Positions 12,191 through 26,100 of a stretch of DNA of 64,000 nt are shown in pieces (the stretch's first letter is position 1; each line of letters starts with the position of its first letter). The notes under the pieces were generated by a model. It saw nothing but the letters and a program-made list of their open reading frames with translations, had not been told where the DNA came from and ran no database searches. Both the position numbers and the translations under genes were made by a program. The stretch comes from Micromussa lordhowensis (taxonomy: Eukaryota > Cnidaria > Anthozoa > Scleractinia > Lobophylliidae). Location: NCBI GenBank assembly GCA_964020085.1, contig OZ026596.1:15767795-15831794 (forward strand). Reading direction: 5' to 3'.

Positions 12191-12550
12191 CCCTTTTACT
12201 AATCGACTTTTCTGCTAACTTCTACTAATCGACTTTTCGGCTCCCTTCTACTAATCGACTTTTCGGCTCCCTTCTACTAATCGACTTTTCGGCTCCCTTC
12301 TACAAATTGACTTTTCGGCTCCCTTCTACTAATTGACTTTTTGGGTAACTTCTACTAATCGACCTCTCGGCTCCCTTCTACTAATCGACTTTTCGGCTCC
12401 CTTTTACTAATCGACTTTTCTGCTAACTTCTACTAATCGACTTTTCGGCTCCCTTCTACTAATCGACTTTTCGGTTTCCTTGTACTAATCGACTTTTCGG
12501 CTCCCTTGTACTAATCGACTTTTCGACTCCCTTCTACTAATCGGCTTTTC
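11700..12550 (+). repeat. Local triplication (260- and 208-bp steps) leading into family IV
   Basis: A short module (CTACAAATTG, then TTGGGTAAC, then GACTTCTCGG) occurs three times, with CAAATT at 11835, 12095 and 12303. The steps are 260 bp (10 monomers) and 208 bp (8 monomers). The third copy has GACCTCTCGG. The triplet recurs upstream of the GGCTCTTTT unit at 15.2-15.9, 22.9-23.6, 30.4-31.2, 39.0-39.8, 42.1-42.9, 57.2-58.0 and 60.0-60.8 kb, so it arose before those duplications. Confidence 0.8.
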
Positions 12551-15500
12551 GGCTCTTTTCTACTAATCGTCTTTTCGTCTCCCTTCTAATTATCGTCTTT
12601 TCGGCTCCCTTCAACTAATCGATTTTTTGGCTAACTTCTACTAATCGACATTACGGCTCCCTTCTACCAATCAACTTTTCGTCTCCGTTCTACTAATCGA
12701 CTTTTCGGCTCCCTTCTACTAATTAACTTTTCGGCTCCCTTCTACTAATCGACTTTTCGGCTCTCTTCTACTAATCGACTTTTCGGCTTCCTTCTACTAA
12801 TCGACTTTTCGGCTCCCTTCTACTAATCGACTTTTCGGCTCCCTTCTACTAATCGAATTTTTGGGTAACTTCTACTAATCGACTTTTAGGCTCCCTTCTA
12901 CAAATCGACTTTTCGGCTCCCTTTTAGTAATCGACTTTTCGGCTAACTTCTACTAATCGACTTTTCGGCTCCCTTCTACTAATCGACTTTTCGGCTCCCT
13001 TCTACTAATCGACTTTTCGCCGCCCTTCTTCTAATCGTCTCTTCGCCGCCCGTCTAGTAATCGTCTCTTCGCCGCCCTTCAACTAATCGTCTTTTCGGCT
13101 CCCTTCTACTAATCGACTTTTCGGCTCCCTTCTACTAATCGACTTTTTGGGTAACTTCTACTAATCGACTTTTAGGCTCCCTTCTACTAATCGACTTTTC
13201 GGCTCCCTTTTAGTAATCGACTTTTCGGCTAACTTCTACTAATCGACTTTTCGGCTCCCTTCTACTAATCGACTTTTCGGCTCCCTTCTACTAATCGACT
13301 TTTCGCCGCCGTTCTTCTAATCGTCTCTTCGCCACCCGTCTAGTAATCGTCTCTTCGCCGCCCTTCAACTAATCGTCTTTTCGGCTCCCTTCTACTAATC
13401 GTCTTTTCAGCTCCCTTCTACTAATCGTCTTTTCGGCTCCCTTCTACTAATTTACTTTTCGGCTCCCTTCTACTAATCGATTTTTTGGCTAAATATTACT
13501 AATCGACTTTTCGGCTCCCTTCTACTAATCAACTTTTCGGCTCCCTTCTACTAATCGACTTTTCGGCTCCCTTCTACTAATCGATTTTTTGGCTAACTTT
13601 TACTAATCGACTTTTCGGCTCCCTTCTACTAATCGACTTTTCGGCTCCCTTCTTCTAATTAACTTTTCGGCTCCCTTCTACTAATCGACTTTTCAGCTCT
13701 CTTCTACTAATCGACTTTTCGGCTTCCTTCTACTAATCGACTTTTCAGCTCCCTTCTACTAATCGACTTTTCGGCTCCCTTCTACTAACCGACTTTTTGG
13801 GTAACTTCTACTAATCGTCTTTTCTCTTCTTTCTACTTATCGTCTTTTCGGCTCCCTTCAACTAATCGATTTTTTGGCTAACTTCTACTAATCGACTTTT
13901 CGGCTCCCTTCTACCAACCAACTTTTCGTCTCCCTTCTACTAATCGACTTTTCGACTCCCTTCTACTAATCGACTTTTCGGCTCTCTTCTACTAATCGAC
14001 TTTTCGGCTCCCTTCTACAAATTGAATTTTCGGCTCCCTTCTACTAATTGACTTTTTGGGTAACTTCTACTAATCGACTTCTCGGCTCCCTTCTACTAAT
14101 CGACTTTTCGGCTCCCTTTTACTAATCAACATTTCTGCTAACTTCTACTAATCGACTTTTCGGCTCCCTTCTACTAATCGACTTTTCGGCTCCCTTCTAC
14201 TAATCGACTTTTCGCCGCCCTTCTTCTAATCGACTTTTCGCTGCCCTTCTTCTAATCGACTTTTCGCCGCCCTTCTTCTAATCGTCTTTTCGCCGCCCGT
14301 CTACTAATCGTCTTTTCGCCGCCCTTCAACTAATCGTCTATTCGGCTCCCTTCTACTAATCGTCTTTTCGGCTCCCTTCTACTAATCGTCTTTTCGGCTC
14401 CCTTTAACTAATTGACTTTTCGGCTAACTTCTACTAATTGACTTTTCGGCTAACTTCTACTAATCTACTAATCGTCCTTTCGGCTCCCTTCTACTAATCA
14501 ACTTTTTGGCTCCCTTCTACTAATCGACTTTTCGGCTCCCTTCTACTAATCGACTTTTCGTCTCCCTTCTACTAATCGACTTTTCGGCTCCCTTCCACTA
14601 ATTAACTTTTAGACTCCCTTCTACTAATCGACTTTTCGGCTCTCTTCTACTAATCAACTTTTCGGCTTCCTTCTTTTAATCGACTTTTCGGCTCCCTACT
14701 ACGAATTGACTTTTCGGCTCCCTTCTACTAATTGACTTTTTGGGTAACTTCTACTAATCGACTTCTCGGCTCCCTTCTACTAATCGACTTTTCACCTCCC
14801 TTTTACTAATCGACTTTTCTGCCTACTTCTACTAATCGACTTTTCGGCTCCCTTCTACTAATCGACTTTTCGGCTCCCTTCTACTAATCGACTTTTCGAC
14901 TCCCTTCTACTAATCGATTTTTTGGCTAACTTCTACTAATCGACTTTTCGGCTCCCTTCTACTAATCGACTTTTCGGCTCCCTTCAACTAATCGATTTTT
15001 TGGCTAACTTCTACTAATCGACTTTTCGGCTCCCTTCTACCAACCAACTTTTCGTCTCCCTTCTACTAATGGACTTTTCGGCTCCCTTCTACTAATTAAC
15101 TTTTCGACTCCCTTCTACTAATCGACTTTTCGGCTCTCTTCTACTAATCGACTTTTCGGCTTCCTTCTACTAATCGACTTTTCGGCTCCCTTCTACAAAT
15201 TGACTTTTCGGCTCCCTTCTACTAATTGACTTTTTGGGTAACTTCTACTAATCGACTTCTCGGCTCCCTTCTACTAATCGACTTTTCGGCTCCCTTTTAC
15301 TAATCAACATTTTTGCTAACTTCTACTAATCGACTTTTCGGCTCCCTTCTCCTAATCGACTTTTCGGCTCCCTTCTACTAATCGACTTTTCGCCGCCCTT
15401 CTTCTAATCGACTTTTCGGCTTCCTTCTACTAATCGACTTTTCGGCTCCCTTCTACAAATTGACTTTTCGGCTCCCTTCTACTAATTGACTTTTTGGGTA

Positions 15501-15937
15501 ACTTCTACTAATCGACTTCTCGGCTCCCTTCTACTAATCGACTTTTCGGCTCCCTTTTACTAATCGACTTTTCTGCTAACTTCTACTAATCGACTTTTCG
15601 GCTCCCTTCTACTAATCGACTTTTCGGCTCCCTTCTACTAATCGACTTTTCGGCTCCCTTCTACAAATTGACTTTTCGGCTCCCTTCTACTAATTGACTT
15701 TTTGGGTAACTTCTACTAATCGACCTCTCGGCTCCCTTCTACTAATCGACTTTTCGGCTCCCTTTTACTAATCGACTTTTCTGCTAACTTCTACTAATCG
15801 ACTTTTCGGCTCCCTTCTACTAATCGACTTTTCGGCTCCCTTCTACTAATCGACTTTTCGGTTTCCTTGTACTAATCGACTTTTCGGCTCCCTTGTACTA
15901 ATCGACTTTTCGACTCCCTTCTACTAATCGACTTTTC
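12551..15937 (+). repeat. 3.4-kb subrepeat S1 within C1
   Basis: From the GGCTCTTTT unit at 12551 to the next at 15938 (3,387 bp). The order of landmark units here is repeated from 15938 to about 18340: CATTACGG at 12649 and 16036, CGCCGCCC near 13021 and 16408, a 25-bp unit at 13824 and 17159, and a 34-bp unit at 14462 and 17901. Offsets are 3,387, then 3,335, 3,361 and 3,439 bp, each step a whole number of monomers. Equivalent S1 segments start at 20197 and 27791. Confidence 0.82.
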
Positions 15938-18340
15938 GGCTCTTTTCTACTAATCGTCTTTTCGTCTCCCTTCTACTTATCGTCTTTTCGGCTCCCTTCA
16001 ACTAATCGATTTTTTGGCTAACTTCTACTAATCGACATTACGGCTCCCTTCTACCAATCAACTTTTCGTCTCCGTTCTACTAATCGACTTTTCGGCTCCC
16101 TTCTACTAATTAACTTTTCGGCTCCCTTCTACAAGTCGACTTTTCGGCTCTCTTCTACTAATCGACTTTTCGGCTTCCTTCTACTAATCGACTTTTCAGC
16201 TCCCTTCTACTAATCGACTTTTCGGCTCCCTTCTACTAATCGACTTTTTGGGTAACTTCTACTAATCGACTTTTAGGCTCCCTTCTACTAATCGACTTTT
16301 CGGCTCCCTTTTAGTAATCGACTTTTCGGCTAACTTCTACTAATCGACTTTTCGGCTCCCTTCTACTAATCGACTTTTCGGCTCCCTTCTACTAATCGAC
16401 TTTTCGCCGCCCTTCTTCTAATCGTCTCTTCGCCGCCCGTCTAGTAATCGTCTCTTCGCCGCCCTTCAACTAATCGTCTTTTCGGCTCCCTTCTACTAAT
16501 CGACTTTTCGGCTCCCTTCTACTAATCGACTTTTTGGGTAACTTCTACTAATCGACTTTTAGGCTCCCTTCTACTAATCGACTTTTCGGCTCCCTTTTAG
16601 TAATCGACTTTTCGGCTAACTTCTACTAATCGACTTTTCGGCTCCCTTCTACTAATCGACTTTTAGGCTCCCTTCTACTAATCGACTTTTCGCTGCCGTT
16701 CTTCTAATCGTCTCTTCGCCGCCCGTCTAGTAATCGTCTCTTCGCCGCCCTTCAACTAATCGTCTTTTCGGCTCCCTTCTACTAATCGTCTTTTCAGCTC
16801 CCTTCTACTAATCGTCTTTTCGGCTCCCTTCTACTAATTTACTTTTCGGCTCCCTTCTACTAATCAACTTTTCGGCTCCCTTCTACTAATCGACTTTTCG
16901 GCTCCCTTCTACTAATCGATTTTTTGGCTAACTTTTACTAATCGACTTTTCGGCTCCCTTCTACTAATCGACTTTTCGGCTCCCTTCTTGTAATTAACTT
17001 TTCGGCTCCCTTCTACTAATCGACTTTTCAGCTCTCTTCTACTAATCGACTTTTCGGCTTCCTTCTACTAATCGACTTTTCAGCTCCCTTCTACTAATCG
17101 ACTTTTCGGCTCCCTTCTACTAACCGACTTTTTGGGTAACTTCTACTAATCGTCTTTTCTCTTCTTTCTACTTATCGTCTTTTCGGCTCCCTTCAACTAA
17201 TCGATTTTTTGGCTAACTTCTACTAATCGACTTTTCGGCTCCCTTCTACCAACCAACTTTTCGTCTCCCTTCTACTAATCGACTTTTCGACTCCCTTCTA
17301 CTAATCGACTTTTCGGCTCTCTTCTACTAATCGACTTTTCGGCTTCCTTCTACTAATCGACTTTTCGGCTCCCTTCTACAAATTGACTTTTCGGCTCCCT
17401 TCTACTAATTGACTTTTTGGGTAACTTCTACTAATCGACTTCTCGGCTCCCTTCTACTAATCGACTTTTCGGCTCCCTTTTACTAATCAACATTTCTGCT
17501 AACTTCTACTAATCGACTTTTCGGCTCCCTTCTCCTAATCGACTTTTCGGCTCCCTTCTACTAATTGACTTTTTGGGTAACTTCTACTAATCGACTTCTC
17601 GGCTCCCTTCTACTAATCGACTTTTCGGCTCCCTTCTACTAATCGACTTTTCGCCGCCCTTCTTCTAATCGACTTTTCGCTGCCCTTCTTCTAATCGACT
17701 TTTCGCCGCCCTTCTTCTAATCGTCTTTTCGCCGCCCGTCTACTAATCGTCTTTTCGCCGCCCTTCAACTAATCGTCTATTCGGCTCCCTTCTACTAATC
17801 GTCTTTTCGGCTCCCTTCTACTAATCGTCTTTTTGGCTCCCTTTAACTAATTGACTTTTCGGCTAACTTCTACTAACTGACTTTTCGGCTAACTTCTACT
17901 AATCTACTAATCGTCCTTTCGGCTCCCTTCTACTAATCAACTTTTTGGCTCCCTTCTACTAATCGACTTTTCGGCTCCCTTCTACTAATCGACTTTTCGT
18001 CTCCCTTCTACTAATCGACTTTTCGGCTCCCTTCCACTAATTAACTTTTAGACTCCCTTCTACTAATCGACTTTTCGGCTCTCTTCTACTAATCAACTTT
18101 TCGGCTTCCTTCTACTAATCGACTTTTCGGCTCCCTACTACAAATTGACTTTTCGGCTCCCTTCTACTAATTGACTTTTTGGGTAACTTCTACTAATCGA
18201 CTTCTAGGCTCCCTTCTACTAATCGACTTTTCGGCTCCCTTTTACTAATCGACTTTTCTGCCTACTTCTACTAATCGACTTTTCGGCTCCCTTCTACTAA
18301 TCGACTTTTCGGCTCCCTTCTACTAATCGACTTTTCGGCT
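15938..18340 (+). repeat. 3.4-kb subrepeat S2 (homologous part) within C1
   Basis: This is the second subrepeat. It differs from S1 in lacking two monomers near 16850 and in carrying GTCGAC at 16135, a site S1 does not have. In C1 it has three extra monomers near 17.55 kb, including an extra TTGGGTAAC and CTTCTCGG pair. Homology to S1 ends at about 18340, where family III tail sequence begins. Equivalent S2 segments start at 23610 and 31204. Confidence 0.8.
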
Positions 18341-18439
18341 CCCTTCTACTAATCGATTTTTTGGCTAACTTTTACTAATCGACTTTTCGGCTCCCTTCTA
18401 CTAATCGACTTTTCGGCTCCCTTCTTCTAATTAACTTTT

Positions 18440-20196
18440 CGGCTCCCTTCTACTAATCGACTTTTCAGCTCTCTTCTACTAATCGACTTTTCGGCTTCCT
18501 TCTACTAATCGACTTTTCAGCTCCCTTCTACTAATCGACTTTTCGGCTCCCTTCTACTAACCGACTTTTTGGGTAACTTCTACTAATCGTCTTTTCTCTT
18601 CTTTCTACTTATCGTCTTTTCGGCTCCCTTCAACTAATCGATTTTTTGGCTAACTTCTACTAATCGACTTTTCGGCTCCCTTCTACTAATCGTCTTTTCG
18701 GCTCCCTTGAACTAATTGACTTTTCGGCTAACTTCTACTAATCTACTTTTCGGCTCCCTTCTACTAATCGTCTTTTCGGCCCCCTTCTACTAATCGTATT
18801 TTCGGCTCCCTTTAACTAATTGACTTTTCGGCTAACTTCTACTAATTGACTTTTCGGCTAACTTCTACTAATCTACTAATCGTCCTTTCGGCTCCCTTCT
18901 ACTAATCAACTTTTTGGCTCCCTTCTACTAAACGACTTTTCGGCGCCCTTCTACTAATCGACTTTTCGGCTCCCTTGTACTAATCGACTTTTCGGCTCCC
19001 TTCTACTAATCGACTTTTCGGCTCCCTTCTACTAATCGACTTTTCGGCTCTTTTCTACTAATCGTCTTTTCGGCTCCCTTCTACTAATCGTCTTTTCGGC
19101 TCCCTTCTACTAATCGTCTTTTCGGCTCCCTTCTACTAATCGTCTTTCCGGCTCCCTTCTACTAATCGTCTTTTCGGATCCCTTCCACTAATCGTCTTTT
19201 CGGCTCCCTTCTAGTAATCGGCTTTGCGGCTCCCTTCTACTAATCGTCTTTTCGGCTCCCTTCTACTAATCGATTTTTTGGCTAAATATTACTAATCGAC
19301 TTTTCGGCTCCCTTCTACTAATCAACTTTTCGGCTCCCTTCTACTAATCGACTTTTCGGCTTTCTTCTACTAATCGATTTTTTGGCTAACTTTTACTAAT
19401 CGACTTTTCGGCTCCCTTCTTCTAATTAACTTTTCGGCTCCCTTCTACTAATCGACTTTTTGGGTAACTTCTACTAATCGACTTTTCGGCTCCCTTCTAC
19501 TAATCGACTTTTCAGCTCCCTTCAACTAATCGACTTTTCGGCTCCCTTCTACTAATCGACTTTTTGGGTAACTTGTACTAATCGACTTTTCGGCTCCCTT
19601 CTACTAATCGACTTTTCAGCTCTCTTCTACTAATCGACTTTTCGGCTTCCTTCTACTAATCGACTTTTCAGCTCCCTTCTACTAATCGACTTTTCGGCTC
19701 CCTTCTACTAACCGACTTTTTGGGTAACTTCTACTAATCGTCTTTTCTCTTCTTTCTACTTATCGTCTTTTCGGCTCCCTTCAACTAATCGATTTTTTGG
19801 CTAACTTCTACTAATCGACTTTTCGGCTCCCTTCTACTAATCGTCTTTTCGGCTCCCTTGAACTAATTGACTTTTCGGCTAACTTCTACTAATCTACTTT
19901 TCGGCTCCCTTCTACTAATCGTCTTTTCGGCCCCCTTCTACTAATCGTATTTTCGGCTCCCTTTAACTAATTGACTTTTCGGCTAACTTCTACTAATTGA
20001 CTTTTCGGCTAACTTCTACTAATCTACTAATCGTCCTTTCGGCTCCCTTCTACTAATCAACTTTTTGGCTCCCTTCTACTAAACGACTTTTCGGCTCCCT
20101 TCTACTAATCGACTTTTCGGCTCCCTTGTACTAATTGACTTTTCGGCTCCCTTCTACTAATCGACTTTTCGACTCCCTTCTACTAATCGACTTTTC
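18440..20196 (+). repeat. 1,151-bp tandem duplication in the C1 tail
   Basis: Landmarks repeat at 1,151 bp: CAGCTCTC at 18466 and 19617, the 25-bp unit at 18596 and 19747, CTTGAACT at 18706 and 19857, and the 34-bp unit at 18870 and 20021. The length is 44 x 26 + 8 - 1. The first copy runs through the family III landmark GGCTTTGCGG (19216); the second is cut off at the GGCTCTTTT unit at 20197, where C2 starts. The same arrangement is present in C2 (26.0-27.8 kb) and in C5 (51.9-53.6 kb). Confidence 0.85.
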
Positions 20197-23100
20197 GGCT
20201 CTTTTCTACTAATCGTCTTTTCGTCTCCCTTCTACTTATCGTCTTTTCGGCTCCCTTCAACTAATCGATTTTTTGGCTAACTTCTACTAATCGACATTAC
20301 GGCTCCCTTCTACCAATCAACTTTTCGTCTCCGTTCTACTAATCGACTTTTCGGCTCCCTTCTACTAATTAACTTTTCGGCTCCCTTCTACTAATCGACT
20401 TTTCGGCTCTCTTCTACTAATCGACTTTTCGGCTTCCTTCTACTAATCGACTTTTCGGCTCCCTTCTACTAATCGACTTTTCGGCTCCCTTCTACTAATC
20501 GACTTTTTGGGTAACTTCTACTAATCGACTTTTAGGCTCCCTTCTACTAATCGACTTTTCGGCTCCCTTTTAGTAATCGACTTTTCGGCTAACTTCTACT
20601 AATCGACTTTTCGGCTCCCTTCTACTAATCGACTTTTCGGCTCCCTTCTACTAATCGACTTTTCGCCGCCCTTCTTCTAATCGTCTCTTCGCCGCCCGTC
20701 TAGTAATCGTCTCTTCGCCGCCCTTCAACTAATCGTCTTTTCGGCTCCCTTCTACTAATCGACTTTTCGGCTCCCTTCTACTAATCGACTTTTTGGGTAA
20801 CTTCTACTAATCGACTTTTAGGCTCCCTTCTACTAATCGACTTTTCGGCTCCCTTTTAGTAATCGACTTTTCGGCTAACTTCTACTAATCGACTTTTCGG
20901 CTCCCTTCTACTAATCGACTTTTCGGCTCCCTTCTACTAATCGACTTTTCGCCGCCGTTCTTCTAATCGTCTCTTCGCCACCCGTCTAGTAATCGTCTCT
21001 TCGCCGCCCTTCAACTAATCGTCTTTTCGGCTCCCTTCTACTAATCGTCTTTTCAGCTCCCTTCTACTAATCGTCTTTTCGGCTCCCTTCTACTAATTTA
21101 CTTTTCGGCTCCCTTCTACTAATCGATTTTTTGGCTAAATATTACTAATCGACTTTTCGGCTCCCTTCTACTAATCAACTTTTCGGCTCCCTTCTACTAA
21201 TCGACTTTTCGGCTCCCTTCTACTAATCGATTTTTTGGCTAACTTTTACTAATCGACTTTTCGGCTCCCTTCTACTAATCGACTTTTCGGCTCCCTTCTT
21301 CTAATTAACTTTTCGGCTCCCTTCTACTAATCGACTTTTCAGCTCTCTTCTACTAATCGACTTTTCGGCTTCCTTCTACTAATCGACTTTTCAGCTCCCT
21401 TCTACTAATCGACTTTTCGGCTCCCTTCTACTAACCGACTTTTTGGGTAACTTCTACTAATCGTCTTTTCTCTTCTTTCTACTTATCGTCTTTTCGGCTC
21501 CCTTCAACTAATCGATTTTTTGGCTAACTTCTACTAATCGACTTTTCGGCTCCCTTCTACCAACCAACTTTTCGTCTCCCTTCTACTAATTGACTTTTCG
21601 ACTCCCTTCTACTAATCGACTTTTCGGCTCTCTTCTACTAATCGACTTTTCGGCTTCCTTCTACTAATCGACTTTTCGGCTCCCTTCTACAAATTGAATT
21701 TTCGGCTCCCTTCTACTAATTGACTTTTTGGGTAACTTCTACTAATCGACTTCTCGGCTCCCTTCTACTAATCGACTTTTCGGCTCCCTTTTACTAATCA
21801 ACATTTCTGCTAACTTCTACTAATCGACTTTTCGGCTCCCTTCTACTAATCGACTTTTCGGCTCCCTTCTACTAATCGACTTTTCGCCGCCCTTCTTCTA
21901 ATCGACTTTTCGCTGCCCTTCTTCTAATCGACTTTTCGCCGCCCTTCTTCTAATCGTCTTTTCGCCGCCCGTCTACTAATCGTCTTTTCGCCGCCCTTCA
22001 ACTAATCGTCTATTCGGCTCCCTTCTACTAATCGTCTTTTCGGCTCCCTTCTACTAATCGTCTTTTCGGCTCCCTTTAACTAATTGACTTTTCGGCTAAC
22101 TTCTACTAATTGACTTTTCGGCTAACTTCTACTAATCTACTAATCGTCCTTTCGGCTCCCTTCTACTAATCAACTTTTTGGCTCCCTTCTACTAATCGAC
22201 TTTTCGGCTCCCTTCTACTAATCGACTTTTCGTCTCCCTTCTACTAATCGACTTTTCGGCTCCCTTCCACTAATTAACTTTTAGACTCCCTTCTACTAAT
22301 CGACTTTTCGGCTCTCTTCTACTAATCAACTTTTCGGCTTCCTTCTTTTAATCGACTTTTCGGCTCCCTACTACGAATTGACTTTTCGGCTCCCTTCTAC
22401 TAATTGACTTTTTGGGTAACTTCTACTAATCGACTTCTCGGCTCCCTTCTACTAATCGACTTTTCACCTCCCTTTTACTAATCGACTTTTCTGCCTACTT
22501 CTACTAATCGACTTTTCGGCTCCCTTCTACTAATCGACTTTTCGGCTCCCTTCTACTAATCGACTTTTCGACTCCCTTCTACTAATCGATTTTTTGGCTA
22601 ACTTCTACTAATCGACTTTTCGGCTCCCTTCTACTAATCGACTTTTCGGCTCCCTTCAACTAATCGATTTTTTGGCTAACTTCTACTAATCGACTTTTCG
22701 GCTCCCTTCTACCAACCAACTTTTCGTCTCCCTTCTACTAATGGACTTTTCGGCTCCCTTCTACTAATTAACTTTTCGACTCCCTTCTACTAATCGACTT
22801 TTCGGCTCTCTTCTACTAATCGACTTTTCGGCTTCCTTCTACTAATCGACTTTTCGGCTCCCTTCTACAAATTGACTTTTCGGCTCCCTTCTACTAATTG
22901 ACTTTTTGGGTAACTTCTACTAATCGACTTCTCGGCTCCCTTCTACTAATCGACTTTTCGGCTCCCTTTTACTAATCAACATTTTTGCTAACTTCTACTA
23001 ATCGACTTTTCGGCTCCCTTCTCCTAATCGACTTTTCGGCTCCCTTCTACTAATCGACTTTTCGCCGCCCTTCTTCTAATCGACTTTTCGGCTTCCTTCT

Positions 23101-26100
23101 ACTAATCGACTTTTCGGCTCCCTTCTACAAATTGACTTTTCGGCTCCCTTCTACTAATTGACTTTTTGGGTAACTTCTACTAATCGACTTCTCGGCTCCC
23201 TTCTACTAATCGACTTTTCGGCTCCCTTTTACTAATCGACTTTTCTGCTAACTTCTACTAATCGACTTTTCGGCTCCCTTCTACTAATCGACTTTTCGGC
23301 TCCCTTCTACTAATCGACTTTTCGGCTCCCTTCTACAAATTGACTTTTCGGCTCCCTTCTACTAATTGAGTTTTTGGGTAACTTCTACTAATCGACCTCT
23401 CGGCTCCCTTCTACTAATCGACTTTTCGGCTCCCTTTTACTAATCGACTTTTCTGCTAACTTCTACTAATCGACTTTTCGGCTCCCTTCTACTAATCGAC
23501 TTTTCGGCTCCCTTCTACTAATCGACTTTTCGGTTTCCTTGTACTAATCGACTTTTCGGCTCCCTTGTACTAATCGACTTTTCGACTCCCTTCTACTAAT
23601 CGACTTTTCGGCTCTTTTCTACTAATCGTCTTTTCGTCTCCCTTCTACTTATCGTCTTTTCGGCTCCCTTCAACTAATCGATTTTTTGGCTAACTTCTAC
23701 TAATCGACATTACGGCTCCCTTCTACCAATCAACTTTTCGTCTCCGTTCTACTAATCGACTTTTCGGCTCCCTTCTACTAATTAACTTTTCGGCTCCCTT
23801 CTACAAGTCGACTTTTCGGCTCTCTTCTACTAATCGACTTTTCGGCTTCCTTCTACTAATCGACTTTTCAGCTCCCTTCTACTAATCGACTTTTCGGCTC
23901 CCTTCTACTAATCGACTTTTTGGGTAACTTCTACTAATCGACTTTTAGGCTCCCTTCTACTAATCGACTTTTCGGCTCCCTTTTAGTAATCGACTTTTCG
24001 GCTAACTTCTACTAATCGACTTTTCGGCTCCCTTCTACTAATCGACTTTTCGGCTCCCTTCTACTAATCGACTTTTCGCCGCCCTTCTTCTAATCGTCTC
24101 TTCGCCGCCCGTCTAGTAATCGTCTCTTCGCCGCCCTTCAACTAATCGTCTTTTCGGCTCCCTTCTACTAATCGACTTTTCGGCTCCCTTCTACTAATCG
24201 ACTTTTTGGGTAACTTCTACTAATCGACTTTTAGGCTCCCTTCTACTAATCGACTTTTCGGCTCCCTTTTAGTAATCGACTTTTCGGCTAACTTCTACTA
24301 ATCGACTTTTCGGCTCCCTTCTACTAATCGACTTTTAGGCTCCCTTCTACTAATCGACTTTTCGCCGCCGTTCTTCTAATCGTCTCTTCGCCGCCCGTCT
24401 AGTAATCGTCTCTTCGCCGCCCTTCAACTAATCGTCTTTTCGGCTCCCTTCTACTAATCGTCTTTTCAGCTCCCTTCTACTAATCGTCTTTTCGGCTCCC
24501 TTCTACTAATTTACTTTTCGGCTCCCTTCTACTAATCAACTTTTCGGCTCCCTTCTACTAATCGACTTTTCGGCTCCCTTCTACTAATCGATTTTTTGGC
24601 TAACTTTTACTAATCGACTTTTCGGCTCCCTTCTACTAATCGACTTTTCGGCTCCCTTCTTGTAATTAACTTTTCGGCTCCCTTCTACTAATCGACTTTT
24701 CAGCTCTCTTCTACTAATCGACTTTTCGGCTTCCTTCTACTAATCGACTTTTCAGCTCCCTTCTACTAATCGACTTTTCGGCTCCCTTCTACTAACCGAC
24801 TTTTTGGGTAACTTCTACTAATCGTCTTTTCTCTTCTTTCTACTTATCGTCTTTTCGGCTCCCTTCAACTAATCGATTTTTTGGCTAACTTCTACTAATC
24901 GACTTTTCGGCTCCCTTCTACCAACCAACTTTTCGTCTCCCTTCTACTAATCGACTTTTCGACTCCCTTCTACTAATCGACTTTTCGGCTCTCTTCTACT
25001 AATCGACTTTTCGGCTTCCTTCTACTAATCGACTTTTCGGCTCCCTTCTACAAATTGACTTTTCGGCTCCCTTCTACTAATTGACTTTTTGGGTAACTTC
25101 TACTAATCGACTTCTCGGCTCCCTTCTACTAATCGACTTTTCGGCTCCCTTTTACTAATCAACATTTCTGCTAACTTCTACTAATCGACTTTTCGGCTCC
25201 CTTCTACTAATCGACTTTTCGGCTCCCTTCTACTAATCGACTTTTCGCCGCCCTTCTTCTAATCGACTTTTCGCTGCCCTTCTTCTAATCGACTTTTCGC
25301 CGCCCTTCTTCTAATCGTCTTTTCGCCGCCCGTCTACTAATCGTCTTTTCGCCGCCCTTCAACTAATCGTCTATTCGGCTCCCTTCTACTAATCGTCTTT
25401 TCGGCTCCCTTCTACTAATCGTCTTTTTGGCTCCCTTTAACTAATTGACTTTTCGGCTAACTTCTACTAACTGACTTTTCGGCTAACTTCTACTAATCTA
25501 CTAATCGTCCTTTCGGCTCCCTTCTACTAATCAACTTTTTGGCTCCCTTCTACTAATCGACTTTTCGGCTCCCTTCTACTAATCGACTTTTCGTCTCCCT
25601 TCTACTAATCGACTTTTCGGCTCCCTTCCACTAATTAACTTTTAGACTCCCTTCTACTAATCGACTTTTCGGCTCTCTTCTACTAATCAACTTTTCGGCT
25701 TCCTTCTACTAATCGACTTTTCGGCTCCCTACTACAAATTGACTTTTCGGCTCCCTTCTACTAATTGACTTTTTGGGTAACTTCTACTAATCGACTTCTA
25801 GGCTCCCTTCTACTAATCGACTTTTCGGCTCCCTTTTACTAATCGACTTTTCTGCCTACTTCTACTAATCGACTTTTCGGCTCCCTTCTACTAATCGACT
25901 TTTCGGCTCCCTTCTACTAATCGACTTTTCGGCTCCCTTCTACTAATCGATTTTTTGGCTAACTTTTACTAATCGACTTTTCAGCTCCCTTCTACTAATC
26001 GACTTTTCGGCTCCCTTCTTCTAATTAACTTTTCGGCTCCCTTCTACTAATCGACTTTTCAGCTCTCTTCTACTAATCGACTTTTCGGCTTCCTTCTACT

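Larger units (their letters stand above)
12551..20196 (+). repeat. 7.6-kb higher-order repeat, copy C1 (7,646 bp)
   Basis: Taken from one GGCTCTTTT unit (12551) to its equivalent at 20197. It holds 34-bp units at 14462, 17901, 18870 and 20021 and 25-bp units at 13824, 17159, 18596 and 19747. Relative to C2 it lacks one monomer near 14010 and has three extra monomers at about 17.55 kb, giving offsets of 7,646 and 7,672 bp against the standard 7,594. Inside are two 3.4-kb subrepeats followed by a tail of family III sequence with the GGATCC unit at 19176. Confidence 0.9.
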